A DNA stretch of 64,000 nucleotides, taken from CANLBN01 sp965230205 (lineage in GTDB: Bacteria > Pseudomonadota > Gammaproteobacteria > Pseudomonadales > Cellvibrionaceae). The translations under genes were made by a program, and so were the position numbers. The notes beneath the pieces are model-generated. The model was given only the letters and a program-made list of their open reading frames with translations, was not told the origin of the DNA and did not search any database. The stretch lies in contig OZ245996.1 in the NCBI GenBank assembly GCA_965230205.1, positions 2,790,001 to 2,854,000 on the forward strand, in the 5' to 3' direction. Positions 49,097-58,084 of this stretch are shown here, piece by piece; within the stretch, counting starts at the first letter, position 1, and each line of letters starts with the position of its first letter.

Positions 49097-50035
49097 TTAC
49101 TTTTTAATCGCAATAATTCCCGACCCAACAATTAAGACCATCCCAATAATGGTAAGTCCATCAGGAAATTCTGCAAATAATAATATCCCCCAGAAGACGC
49201 TAAAAATAAGATAAGAATAATCGAGAGTTGCAATAATCGATGGTGGCCCTTTCTGATAAGCGACTGCGGTAAATAAACTTCCGAGGATTACAATAATTGC
49301 TAAAGCCCCCATGGTTAGCCAGCCGATATTGTCTAAGTAAATCCAGTCTCCAAGTAAGAAAGGGTTGGTTGCTTTGGTTTTTTCTAACGGTGATAACACC
49401 ATAAGAACCAACGTTGCAACTGCTCCCATCGCAATAAACATAATATTCAAAGCCAGTGATAGTATTTTAGGGTTTTCATTCTGGCATTTTGTTCTAGTCA
49501 AAATCATGGCTAAGGCATAAAGAATTGCAGCCCATAAGGGTAGTAATAAATAAGGGTTAAAACCGTCGGCATCGGGCCGAACAATGACCAGTACGCCGAC
49601 AAAACCTATTGCAATGGCAAGCCAGGATTTTAAGTTAACCTTTTCGCCAGTTAATAGAGCAGAAAACAACGTAATAAAAATAGGGATGGTGTAATACACC
49701 GCGGCAGCGATGGATAATTTGATATGAGGTAAAGCCACATAGTAAGCAACCCACATAGAGGCTAGTAGTAAGCTACGTAACACTGTCCATTTTAGTGTGG
49801 CAGGTATCAGTGATAGTTGGGGGTCAAAATATTTAATAAGTGATATCAGAATAGGGATGGCAATTAAGGAACGGATCACATAGATCTGCCAGATTGGTAA
49901 GTTGGTACTGATCATCTTTATGAGGGCATCGCCAAAAGACAATGACAGCACGGCAGTAATAATGGCAGCTATCGCAAGCTTCAAATTATCCTTGGCGGGC
50001 GAAGGGGTTTGGATCAATAAGGTTGATTGAGTCAT
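49097..50035 (-). CDS. EamA-type DMT transporter
   Basis: Ten-helix drug/metabolite exporter of 312 residues with two EamA repeats (AIITAVLSLSFGDALIKMIS start; SIAAAVYYTIPIFITLFSALLTGEKV ends the first; SIIATLDYSYLIFSVFWGILLFAEFP the second). Inner membrane. It is divergent from a LysR gene with palindromic AT-rich sites between, so it is likely regulated by it. Substrate unknown. Confidence 0.88.
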   Translation of the reverse strand: MTQSTLLIQTPSPAKDNLKLAIAAIITAVLSLSFGDALIKMISTNLPIWQIYVIRSLIAIPILISLIKYFDPQLSLIPATLKWTVLRSLLLASMWVAYYVALPHIKLSIAAAVYYTIPIFITLFSALLTGEKVNLKSWLAIAIGFVGVLVIVRPDADGFNPYLLLPLWAAILYALAMILTRTKCQNENPKILSLALNIMFIAMGAVATLVLMVLSPLEKTKATNPFLLGDWIYLDNIGWLTMGALAIIVILGSLFTAVAYQKGPPSIIATLDYSYLIFSVFWGILLFAEFPDGLTIIGMVLIVGSGIIAIKK

Positions 50036-50051
50036 CGTTGTCTATACTCGT

Positions 50052-50134
50052 TTAATTAATTATTAATTAAGTATAAATTCAGATTTATTCTAATTATATT
50101 GATATTTTTTAAGGTATAGTTAACTTTAAGTTAA
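50052..50134. promoter_or_regulatory. Two AT-rich palindromes between eamA and lysR
   Basis: TTAATTAATTATTAATTAA (50052-50070) and TTAACTTTAAGTTAA (50120-50134) are perfect odd palindromes. One lies near the transporter start, the other 12 bases before the LysR ATG. The sequences are simple, so chance is possible for the first. Confidence 0.45.
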
Positions 50135-50146
50135 GTAAAAAGCTAT

Positions 50147-51070
50147 ATGAAAGCCATGCAGAAATTAAAGAAACAATTACCGCCCCTTTCCAGCCTTTTA
50201 CCTTTTGAAGCAACGGCACGCTTGGGTAGTATTACGCAAGCAGCTGATGAGTTGGGGCTGACACAGGCCGCTATTAGTCGTCAAATTAAGGCCTTGGAAG
50301 ATAATCTCGGTGTGTCGCTATTTGAACGGCGTAATAGAGCGATTTTCCTCAGCGAGGAAGGGCGGGAATTCGAGAAAATTGTGGCAGAAGCGATGGGATC
50401 AATAGCCACCCATGCTACCCATTTACGTGGGCAAAGTGTAAAAAATGAAGTGGTATTGTTATCTCAGCTATGCGAAAGCTTTTATTGGTTAATGCCTAGT
50501 TTATCGACGTTTTATCAGCATCATCCTAATATTCGTGTCAGAGTGTCTGCTACTACAACGCCTATAAGCCAAACGACAGAGCGCTTCGACTTGGCTGTGC
50601 AAACCAGTAGCCGGCAGAGTGGACGACATGCCTTGGTATTTACGGCATCGGATGAAATATTTCCTGTTTGCAGTCCTAATTATTTAGCGGATAAAAAACT
50701 TCCGCTTTCGCTTGATGAGCTTGCTTCGCATCATCTACTGCATCATAACATTGAGCCTCAAGAGTGGATGGAATGGAATGATTGGTTAAAGCATGTGGCG
50801 CCTGATATCAAAATAAATAGTAAAGGCTCTGCCTATGAAAGTTATTTGTTAGTGATTCAAGCCGCAATAGAAGGGCACGGTATAGCACTAGGTTGGAGAA
50901 GAACAACAGAAAATCTATTAAAGGCTGGTAGTCTTGTTCGACCTTGTCAAGAAAGTGTTTATCTACCAGAAGGCCTTTCTATTTATCAACATGCTTACAG
51001 CGCAACAAATGGTGAAACTCGTCCAGAGGTGGAAGCATTATTAGACTGGCTTAGGGATGAGCTCAGTTAA
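50147..51070 (+). CDS. LysR-family regulator (GcvA-like)
   Basis: LysR-type regulator of 307 residues with the GcvA-like opening (LPPLSSLLPFEATARLGSITQAADEL, then TQAAISRQIKALEDNLG) and a substrate-binding domain with the typical ERFDLAVQTSSRQ segment. An ATG at 50156 is an alternative start. It faces an EamA exporter gene. Parts of a close relative of this gene's 3' half survive at 52332-52429. Confidence 0.88.
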   Translation: MKAMQKLKKQLPPLSSLLPFEATARLGSITQAADELGLTQAAISRQIKALEDNLGVSLFERRNRAIFLSEEGREFEKIVAEAMGSIATHATHLRGQSVKNEVVLLSQLCESFYWLMPSLSTFYQHHPNIRVRVSATTTPISQTTERFDLAVQTSSRQSGRHALVFTASDEIFPVCSPNYLADKKLPLSLDELASHHLLHHNIEPQEWMEWNDWLKHVAPDIKINSKGSAYESYLLVIQAAIEGHGIALGWRRTTENLLKAGSLVRPCQESVYLPEGLSIYQHAYSATNGETRPEVEALLDWLRDELS

Positions 51071-51296
51071 CAATTAAAAGTAAAAAAGTGTGTCGTTATT
51101 AATATTAAATTAAACAGATGTAATGCATTATAGTCATACCGCGAACACAGCATAGTTTTATTTAGGGATATCTATTGCCGTAAATAAAAGTGTCTACTAA
51201 CTCACAAAGGGTTAAATAAAACTTAACTAATATTTACTGTGTTATAAGGATATGGTCTACTTTTATAAAATAATAATCGAAGGGAATTGTAGACTA

Positions 51297-52310
51297 ATGA
51301 TAACGTTAACAAAAAGCAATCGAAGCACTACTCACTCAGTATATCGTAATTCAACTACTCTTATTTTTATCAGTTTACTCCTTTTAAGCTGCGGTGGTGG
51401 TGGCAGCAGCGGAGGGGGTGTCGACATTGCAGAAGAAACTGCAAAGGCAATTACAGAGTGCGGGCCTAATTTGGAATATACAAAAGGCTCAATGCCTATT
51501 ATTCTAACTAATCCTCATGGAGCATCAGATCAAGACCCTTCCACTTTAATTCCTGGCGTATCTCTTCGAACAGGCAGGAATTTTAATGGCTCAAATGGCA
51601 GGTTCGTTACAATACCAGATACCAATACTGATATAGCTACAGATATACTTGCCGATAGGATCGAAGCCATTACGGGAGAAAGGCCTTATGTGATTAAAGC
51701 CCGCTTTAGGCGTTCTCAAATCGACGCTGCACGAAGCGCCCCTAATGCGGTAAACCAACCAGTAATAGGCACATCTAGGTTGGTAAATCTCGCTTATGAC
51801 GATCCTAAAGCAAAGCCCTGCTATGATGCTTTTTACTACGCTATTAATGAATCCATTACCGAAATCCGAGAAAACTATGGGCGTGGATTTATATTTGACA
51901 TACATAGTACCAGACGCATTTCAGTAAATACGGGTGTTGCTAGAGGCACCCTTAGTATTGCGCCGCTCCGAGGGGAGAGCATTAAGGAATTAATAAGTTT
52001 ATTTGGCAATAGCGTACTAGATGGCCCCAATAGTTTGTTTGGCATCATTGGCTCTAGAGGCATTATAACCACGCCAATGGACCAAAGTGGTGACGATGAG
52101 CCGTGTTGTGCTGGAAGTTACGTCGTTCAACGTTGGGGAGGTTATGTAAACCCGAATTATCCGACTAGGCCAAACAACACAATGGATACTATTATGATCG
52201 AAATAGCTAAAACCATTACAGAAGCCCCTGACTTGAGTATTCTAACCAATACCATGAACATAGTTGGGGAATCCATCGTTGAATACTATGACATATGGTA
52301 CAACGACTGA
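51297..52310 (+). CDS. Lipoprotein resembling N-formylglutamate amidohydrolases
   Basis: Exported lipoprotein of 337 residues from the ATG at 51297, with AAGGGAAT upstream; another ATG lies at 51252. The lipobox is LLSCGGGG, followed by a flexible Gly/Ser linker. The body shows the order of segments seen in the N-formylglutamate amidohydrolase fold (ILTNPHGASDQDP, YVIKARFRRSQIDAARS, GRGFIFDIHSTRR), including the NPHG and DIHS histidines expected to bind zinc. It may be an extracytoplasmic amidohydrolase. A LysR gene lies upstream and a LysR remnant follows. Confidence 0.6.
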   Translation: MITLTKSNRSTTHSVYRNSTTLIFISLLLLSCGGGGSSGGGVDIAEETAKAITECGPNLEYTKGSMPIILTNPHGASDQDPSTLIPGVSLRTGRNFNGSNGRFVTIPDTNTDIATDILADRIEAITGERPYVIKARFRRSQIDAARSAPNAVNQPVIGTSRLVNLAYDDPKAKPCYDAFYYAINESITEIRENYGRGFIFDIHSTRRISVNTGVARGTLSIAPLRGESIKELISLFGNSVLDGPNSLFGIIGSRGIITTPMDQSGDDEPCCAGSYVVQRWGGYVNPNYPTRPNNTMDTIMIEIAKTITEAPDLSILTNTMNIVGESIVEYYDIWYND

Positions 52311-52331
52311 TTTAAACGGCAGGACGCTCTA

Positions 52332-52429
52332 GTCTGGCTGTGCAAACTAATACTAGAGCTCCTTCTATTTATCAACATGCTTACATCAACCAATGGTGAG
52401 ACTCGCCTAGAGGTAGAAACATTATTATT
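52332..52429 (+). pseudogene. Remnant of a LysR gene
   Basis: Two short blocks match the LysR gene at 50147-51070. 52333-52350 (LAVQT region) resembles 50590-50607. 52361-52427 (SIYQHAY, then GETR and EVE-like positions) resembles about 50978-51045. The segment between them is deleted and the second block has drifted out of frame. It ends at the dbpA stop. A diverged duplicate has been eroded. Confidence 0.7.
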
Positions 52430-52431
52430 TG

Positions 52432-53820
52432 TTAGCCTCTGATTTGTCTGACTCTAAATGAACGGCCTTTGAGTTTTCCATGTTCAATTTTCTTTAAAGC
52501 ATCGATTGCTACCTTGCAACTAACGGCGACATAGGCACAGTTGTCAAAGATATGTATTTTGCCTACTTGCTTGCCTTCGATGCCATCTTTACCGGTTAAT
52601 GCACCTAATATATCGCCAGGCCGCACTTTCTGTTTTTTGCCGCCATCAATTTGTAATGTAGCCATAGGTGGTTTATAGGTAGGTTCATTTAACAGCTTTT
52701 GATCGGGCAGAGGAGTCGTCACTAGGGTTTGATTTAAATATTCTTGTAGTGCCTGCAGTTTGTAATTTTCTTTTTCTGAAACCAGAGTGAAGGCACAACC
52801 TTGGCTGCCGGCTCTACCGGTGCGGCCAATTCGGTGAGTGTGAACCTCCAGCTCTCGCGACAATTGATAATTGATGACAGCATCCAAAGCATCGATATCT
52901 AAGCCGCGGGCAGCCACATCGGTGGCGACCAAAATAGAGGCACTCTTATTGGCAAATCGCACCAGAATCTGGTCCCTCATTTTTTGTTCGAGGTCGCCAT
53001 TCAAGGCAACGGCACTAAAGCCCATCTCTCGAAGTTCAGTGGCAATCTCCTGTGTTTCGCGTTTGGTATTGCAGAAGACAACGGCAGAGTCGGGGCGATG
53101 TTTAAGCAATAGTAATTGCAGAGCAGTGATGCGCGGTGTGTTTTTATCTACTCGGTAAAAAATCTGTTCAATGCTGCTATTGTCATGTGTGGCTTCGACC
53201 TTCACCATCACGGGAGTGTTCATCACTCGATTGGCAATGGCTTCTATTTCCTTTGGATAAGTCGCACTGAAGAGTAATGTTTGTCGTTGCGCAGGCGCAT
53301 AGTCGATAATGGCATCTATGGTCGGTTGAAAGCCCATATCAAGCATGCGGTCTGCTTCATCTAATACCAAGGTATTTAAATTATCCAGATTTAAGTTACC
53401 TTTACGTAAATGCTCTTCAATTCTACCCGGTGTTCCTACAACAATATGAGCACCATGTTCAAGAGAGCCTATTTGAGGTCCAAAGGGCATGCCACCGCAA
53501 AGTGTTAATACCTTAATATTGTGGATGCCACGCGCAAGTTTGCGAATTTCTTTGGCGACTTGATCCGCCAGTTCCCGTGTAGGGCACAATACAAGCGATT
53601 GCACTCGATAGCGTTTCACATCCAGATTATTCAACAAGCCTAAACCAAAAGCAGCGGTTTTCCCTGAACCTGTTTTTGCCTGTGCAATAACATCCTTTTT
53701 CTCCACAATGACTGGTAAGCTTTGAGCCTGTATCTGCGTCATTGTGTGATAACCGAGCGAGGAGAGGTTTTTCAGTAAATCAGAGTGCAAGCATAGGGAG
53801 GAAAAGTCAGTTTGGCTCAA
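52432..53820 (-). CDS. dbpA: ATP-dependent RNA helicase DbpA
   Basis: DEAD-box helicase with an RNA-recognition C-terminal domain that in E. coli DbpA binds hairpin 92 of 23S rRNA and assists 50S ribosome assembly. It is 462 residues long, with Walker A AKTGSGKT, PTREL, DEAD (VLDEADRMLD), SAT and HRIGRTGRAG. The last 75 residues (KQKVRPGDILGALTGKDGIEG; GKLKGRSFRVRQIRG) are the DbpA-specific domain, which separates it from other DEAD proteins. Single gene. Confidence 0.95.
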   Translation of the reverse strand: MSQTDFSSLCLHSDLLKNLSSLGYHTMTQIQAQSLPVIVEKKDVIAQAKTGSGKTAAFGLGLLNNLDVKRYRVQSLVLCPTRELADQVAKEIRKLARGIHNIKVLTLCGGMPFGPQIGSLEHGAHIVVGTPGRIEEHLRKGNLNLDNLNTLVLDEADRMLDMGFQPTIDAIIDYAPAQRQTLLFSATYPKEIEAIANRVMNTPVMVKVEATHDNSSIEQIFYRVDKNTPRITALQLLLLKHRPDSAVVFCNTKRETQEIATELREMGFSAVALNGDLEQKMRDQILVRFANKSASILVATDVAARGLDIDALDAVINYQLSRELEVHTHRIGRTGRAGSQGCAFTLVSEKENYKLQALQEYLNQTLVTTPLPDQKLLNEPTYKPPMATLQIDGGKKQKVRPGDILGALTGKDGIEGKQVGKIHIFDNCAYVAVSCKVAIDALKKIEHGKLKGRSFRVRQIRG

Positions 53821-53998
53821 GAGGGAGTCCTATAGGGTATTTGGCAATGGCGAAAATATGAAGAATGCTTAGTATAGCATTGCCGGTTTAGGTATAGATA
53901 TATTAAAGGTTCAGGTCGATGGTATAGTATGCCGATGATTGATTGAGTCGTTCATGTTGAGTGGCTATATAAAGCGATTAAAAGAAACAGGAGTGCTT

Positions 53999-55489
53999 GT
54001 GATAAAGGTCGTTAAGTCTTTTATTATTGTATTAAGTTTGGCAATGTCCCTGAGTGGCGTTGCATCCAGTATTTCAGAAAGGATAGGGGAGCTTTGCCCT
54101 GATTGTAATCAGCGTGCACAACGTCAAACGGCCACATTGATTCTGGACCGTGGGCAAACCGCTTTATATACCCGTGCCTGGCTAGCCCAAAATGCACAGC
54201 AGAGTATCGATATTCAATATTTTATCTGGAGTGATGACAATATTGGTGTTTTAGCAGCAGAAGCTTTACTTCAAGCTGCTAATAGAGGTGTAAAAGTTCG
54301 AGTGATTGTTGATGATTTTTTAATTGATGCTGATACCACATCGTTACTGTCATTAGCTGCTCATAAAAATATTGAAATTAAGATTTATAATCCTAAGCAT
54401 AAAGTTGGAGTTTCAAAAATAAAACGTTTAAAAAACTTGGCTTTGGATTTCAGAGATTCCAATCAGCGAATGCATGATAAGCTCGTTATTTTTGATGATA
54501 TGATTGCGATTACCGGTGGTCGTAATATGGCCGATGAGTATTTTGATTTCGATAGGCAATATTCTTTTCGTGATAGAGATGCCTTAGTCTATGGGAAATC
54601 AATTGCCGCAATGAAAGAAAGTTTTGAGCGTTTCTGGTCGAGCGATTTGTCCTTATCCTTGGAAACATTATTGCAGGATAAGTCACTGGCCTTATCACAA
54701 GCTCAAATCGATCAGTCATACGCCGAGCTAACCGAGTACGCTAATAATTCTGAAAATTTTGCACCAGAAATTCGTGACAGTATTGCCGATTTGTCAGCCC
54801 GTTTTAATACGACGATTGATGAAATGCGTTGGAGTGATGCTTATTTTATTTATGATATGCCAGGTAAAAATGACGGCACTTCAGGTTTGTCGGGTGGTGG
54901 AAAATCTACGGATGCCATTATTGAATTGGTCAAAAGTGCGCAGAAGGAAATTATTATTCAATCACCTTATTTGATTATGTCAAAAGATGTCATTGCTCTA
55001 TTTAAACAGCGAATCGACGAAGGTATCACTATAAAAATATCGACCAATTCACTAGCATCGACGGATAATATGATGGCTTACAGTGGTTATCATAAAGTCA
55101 GAGATGCTATATTGGAGGCAGGTATCGAATTGTATGAATATAAGCCGGCACCTATTAATCAAATTAGACTTCATCAGCGTTATCTGGCAATGAGAGAATC
55201 GCCTCCCATTTTTGCAATACATGCGAAAAGCATGGTGATCGATAAAAAAATTGCCGCAATCGGAACATTTAATTTTGATCCTCGTTCGATCAATTTGAAT
55301 ACCGAAGTAGGCATTATTATTCCAGAGAAAGAGATCTCGGCAGAACTTTATCAACTAATTACCGATGATATGGCACCCGGTAATAGTTGGCGCATTTTAA
55401 AAGATCAAAATCCGGATGATACAGTTTCATTCTGGAAGCGGATGAAGCTTTTTGCTTTTAAACTATTGCCCTTAGAGCCTGTTTTATAA
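53999..55489 (+). CDS. Exported phospholipase D-like (cardiolipin synthase-type) protein
   Basis: PLD-superfamily enzyme of about 496 residues. The GTG at 53999 is preferred over the TTG (53939) and ATG (53954) because AGGAG precedes it by 5 bases and it begins a clean signal peptide (about 1-22, SLSGVASS). Two HKD motifs are intact: MHDKLVIFDD with ITGGRN, and IHAKSMVIDKK with GTFNFDPRS. The two-domain layout matches cardiolipin synthases of the ClsC-like type or a periplasmic phospholipase. Substrate unproven. Confidence 0.82.
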   Translation: MIKVVKSFIIVLSLAMSLSGVASSISERIGELCPDCNQRAQRQTATLILDRGQTALYTRAWLAQNAQQSIDIQYFIWSDDNIGVLAAEALLQAANRGVKVRVIVDDFLIDADTTSLLSLAAHKNIEIKIYNPKHKVGVSKIKRLKNLALDFRDSNQRMHDKLVIFDDMIAITGGRNMADEYFDFDRQYSFRDRDALVYGKSIAAMKESFERFWSSDLSLSLETLLQDKSLALSQAQIDQSYAELTEYANNSENFAPEIRDSIADLSARFNTTIDEMRWSDAYFIYDMPGKNDGTSGLSGGGKSTDAIIELVKSAQKEIIIQSPYLIMSKDVIALFKQRIDEGITIKISTNSLASTDNMMAYSGYHKVRDAILEAGIELYEYKPAPINQIRLHQRYLAMRESPPIFAIHAKSMVIDKKIAAIGTFNFDPRSINLNTEVGIIIPEKEISAELYQLITDDMAPGNSWRILKDQNPDDTVSFWKRMKLFAFKLLPLEPVL

Positions 55490-55523
55490 GTTTTCCTGAC
55501 ATCCCTGTTAGTGAGTTACCAGT

Positions 55524-55874
55524 ATGCCAATGAAAATCGGACAGCTAAGTCGCCAATCAGAGTTAAGTGCTCACACGATTCGCTATTATGAAAAAATCGG
55601 GCTTTTACAAAAAGCAGATAAAGATGATAGCGGCCATCGTGTCTATGATGAAGCCGATCTGGATTTAATCAACTGGGTGACATGCCTTAAAAAATCAGGG
55701 ATGCCTTTGCAAAAAATTAAGCGCTATGTTCAAGCGTATCGACATCATAAAAATAGCGAAGTGACCGAAATACTTGAATTGCATCTCGTAAAGCTAAAAG
55801 CACAACAAGTGGACATAGAACACTATATCGATGTGACCCAAAAGAAGCTTTCCCAGCTAAAAAAGCCAGATTAA
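55524..55874 (+). CDS. MerR-family transcriptional regulator
   Basis: MerR-type regulator of 116 residues with the N-terminal winged helix (MKIGQLSRQSELSAHTIRYYEKIGLL) and a coiled-coil dimer helix. The short C-terminus has no metal-binding cysteines, so it belongs to the group that senses organic compounds or aldehydes. It acts on the spacer of the promoter just after it, which drives the phzF-like gene. It lies 35 bases after the PLD gene. Confidence 0.88.
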   Translation: MPMKIGQLSRQSELSAHTIRYYEKIGLLQKADKDDSGHRVYDEADLDLINWVTCLKKSGMPLQKIKRYVQAYRHHKNSEVTEILELHLVKLKAQQVDIEHYIDVTQKKLSQLKKPD

Positions 55875-55895
55875 AAAAACCAACTAAAGAAAGGC

Positions 55896-55926
55896 TTGAC
55901 TTAGAGTATGCTCTAAGTTGTTAGGA
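55896..55926 (+). promoter_or_regulatory. MerR-type promoter with palindromic spacer
   Basis: -35 TTGACT (55896-55901), then the palindrome ACTTAGAG-TATG-CTCTAAGT (55899-55918), and a -10-like TTAGGA/TAGGAT at 55921-55927. The spacer of 19-20 bp is too long for plain sigma-70 use and is the hallmark of MerR-activated promoters. The phzF-like gene follows. Confidence 0.8.
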
Positions 55927-55959
55927 TTTGTTTAACTCTAAACCTAACAGGAGCCTACG

Positions 55960-56844
55960 ATGAAAGCCACTATTAAAAAAGTAACGGTTAAAATAGTCAA
56001 TGCATTTATAGATGGGAGCACAGGCGGCAACCCCGCAGGCATTGTAACGGATGCTGATAATCTAACTCATGATCAGAAGCTGGCCATCGCTAAAGAGGTC
56101 GGTTTGTCAGAAACGGCCTTTATATCAACTTCACTCACTGCCAGTATTAAGCTGGATTTCTATACCCCAACACGGCAAATAGCCCACTGTGGCCATGCAA
56201 CAATTGCGGTGTTTAGTTATCTTGCACAAACGGGAAAAATCCCTCAAGGGTGGTCATCTAAGGAAACCATTGATGATAACCGAAAGATCTTTATCAAAGG
56301 CAATATGGCCTATATGGAGCAATTAGCTCCGAAATATGAGGATGTCAGTGAATATCATGCCGAGATACTTCATTCTCTGGGCCTTAAAGAGCAGCATATT
56401 ATCGGTGCACCTAAATTAGTGAATACAGGTAATTCATTTGTTGTTTTAGGGGTTAAAAATGCAGAGTATCTTACCCAACTGACTCCAGATTTTAAAGAAA
56501 TTGAGTCAGTGTCAGAGAGATTAGACTTAATTGGCTATTATATTTTTACTCAAGAGGCCTCTATGACTGAACGTGATGCAGCATCAAGAATGCTAGCACC
56601 GCGTTATGGTATCAATGAAGAGGCAGCAACAGGCATGGCTGCGGGGCCTTTAGCCTGTTATTTGTATGATGAGGTGGGTATTAAAAAAAATAGATTTTAT
56701 ATAGAGCAAGGGGCTATGATGCAACCTGCTTCTCCTAGCATCATCGATGTTAATCTTAATCTCTCAGAAGAAGGCGAGATTTCTTCATTAATGGCAGGTG
56801 GGAGTGCGCAATTGACTGAAGATCGTGTTATTGAAATTAACTAA
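55960..56844 (+). CDS. PhzF-family isomerase/epimerase-like protein
   Basis: Diaminopimelate-epimerase-fold protein of 294 residues related to PhzF. It has the opening FIDGSTGGNPAGIV, the catalytic-type glutamate in GLSETAFIS (E near 51), DFYTPTRQIAHCGHATIA and the late EEAATGMAAGPLACYL. Most PhzF-like proteins outside phenazine clusters have no known substrate, and no phenazine genes are seen here. It has a GGAG site and its own MerR-type promoter. The thioesterase-like gene follows after 15 bases. Confidence 0.88.
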   Translation: MKATIKKVTVKIVNAFIDGSTGGNPAGIVTDADNLTHDQKLAIAKEVGLSETAFISTSLTASIKLDFYTPTRQIAHCGHATIAVFSYLAQTGKIPQGWSSKETIDDNRKIFIKGNMAYMEQLAPKYEDVSEYHAEILHSLGLKEQHIIGAPKLVNTGNSFVVLGVKNAEYLTQLTPDFKEIESVSERLDLIGYYIFTQEASMTERDAASRMLAPRYGINEEAATGMAAGPLACYLYDEVGIKKNRFYIEQGAMMQPASPSIIDVNLNLSEEGEISSLMAGGSAQLTEDRVIEIN

Positions 56845-56859
56845 AAATGATTAGGTGCT

Positions 56860-57384
56860 ATGTATCCATTTCTAAAATTTGCTGTCATTCTCTTTAAGGC
56901 AAAATATCGTTCTAAAATCACCCTACAAGATAAAAGTGTTTTGACACTCAGGGCCGGACTAACTGATATCGATATGTTTATGGAACTCAATAATGCCCGC
57001 TACTTTAATTATATGGAGCTGGGGCGATGGGATTATTCTCAACGAGTTGGTTTCATCAAACTCATGAAGAAAAATGATTGGGGTGTTGCCGTTGGTGGTG
57101 CCAGTATTCGTTACCGAAGACGCATTCCGTTTCTCAGTAAATTCACGCTCACTACGGAATTAATCTGCCATGATGGCAGATGGTTCTATTTCTTACAGGA
57201 AACCCACCGCAACAATAAAATCTGTTCCTCTGCGCTAATGAAAGTGTGTGCCGTATCGAAGCAAGGCCTGGTGCCAGCCTCGGAAGTGGTTGAGGCCCTA
57301 GGGCAGGATGTAAATACCGATATTCCTGATTGGGTCACAGCCTGGATTGAGGCCGAGGGACAAAGGCCTTGGCCGAAAGAATAG
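56860..57384 (+). CDS. Thioesterase-like (4HBT, THEM6-like) protein
   Basis: Hot-dog-fold protein of 174 residues. The segment LRAGLTDIDMFMELNNARYFNYMELGRWDY has the aspartate and NNARYF wording of the acyl-CoA thioesterase THEM6-like group, followed by IRYRRRIPFLSKF and the tail RPWPKE. It probably hydrolyses an acyl-CoA, but the substrate is unknown. It is downstream of the phzF-like gene in the MerR-controlled unit. Confidence 0.82.
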   Translation: MYPFLKFAVILFKAKYRSKITLQDKSVLTLRAGLTDIDMFMELNNARYFNYMELGRWDYSQRVGFIKLMKKNDWGVAVGGASIRYRRRIPFLSKFTLTTELICHDGRWFYFLQETHRNNKICSSALMKVCAVSKQGLVPASEVVEALGQDVNTDIPDWVTAWIEAEGQRPWPKE

Positions 57385-57570
57385 AGGGGCAGTTTTCAAA
57401 AGCTAGTAAAGGGTGTATTGTAAAAAGCGGTCACTATACCTTGTAAGTCTTTTTTCTAAGTGAAAGTTTAAATGAGAATGAGTCGCAATTGTCGCCGCCC
57501 CGTTTTTTTAGAATGTAAATTCAACATTTGTTAAATTTAATTATGAAAATGATAAAGGCATTTATTTACG

Positions 57571-58023
57571 GTGTATCATTTTAACTATCAAATAGATTGG
57601 GTACCTATAATATGGGTAATTGGTTTGAGCTTTATCGGGCTATATCAGGTATTTCAAAAGAGCCAATTCTCTCTTTCATTTTCCTGTATTATTAAATTTT
57701 TACCGACGGTTTTAATCATATCATCCCTTTTAATTTATAGTGCTTTTAAGCTTTCTGTAATAAGGGAAAAAATTGAAAATGAGGAAATCTATACTATAGA
57801 AGGAGTTGTTAGTGAGATATATGTTCATAATGCTAAGGATGTATTTTATATTAATTTTAAAGATCAGCGTTTTGAAATATATGATAATGAAACATATTGC
57901 TTTAGTGGTAACAACGTAGTGTCCAAAGGAGATTATATTCGGCTTGAATATATTGATATTAATAGGTGGGCAGGATTTATAACACCTCCTTGTATTCTTA
58001 AGCTGGTAAAGAAGTCAAAATAA
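57571..58023 (+). CDS. Hypothetical membrane protein with OB-like C-terminal half
   Basis: Not recognised. The 150 residues begin at a GTG with two hydrophobic segments (about 12-28 and 41-60), then a beta-rich soluble part (IYTIEGVVSEIYVHNAKDVFYINF; DYIRLEYI) that looks like a small OB-type barrel. No ribosome binding site is seen before the GTG. Codon use is AT-rich, unlike the preceding genes. Single gene. Confidence 0.5.
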   Translation: MYHFNYQIDWVPIIWVIGLSFIGLYQVFQKSQFSLSFSCIIKFLPTVLIISSLLIYSAFKLSVIREKIENEEIYTIEGVVSEIYVHNAKDVFYINFKDQRFEIYDNETYCFSGNNVVSKGDYIRLEYIDINRWAGFITPPCILKLVKKSK

Positions 58024-58084
58024 AAGATGACGGAGTGAGTTAATTTCTCTCTATTTGGTAATACAAATAAAAAACGTTTCGCTT

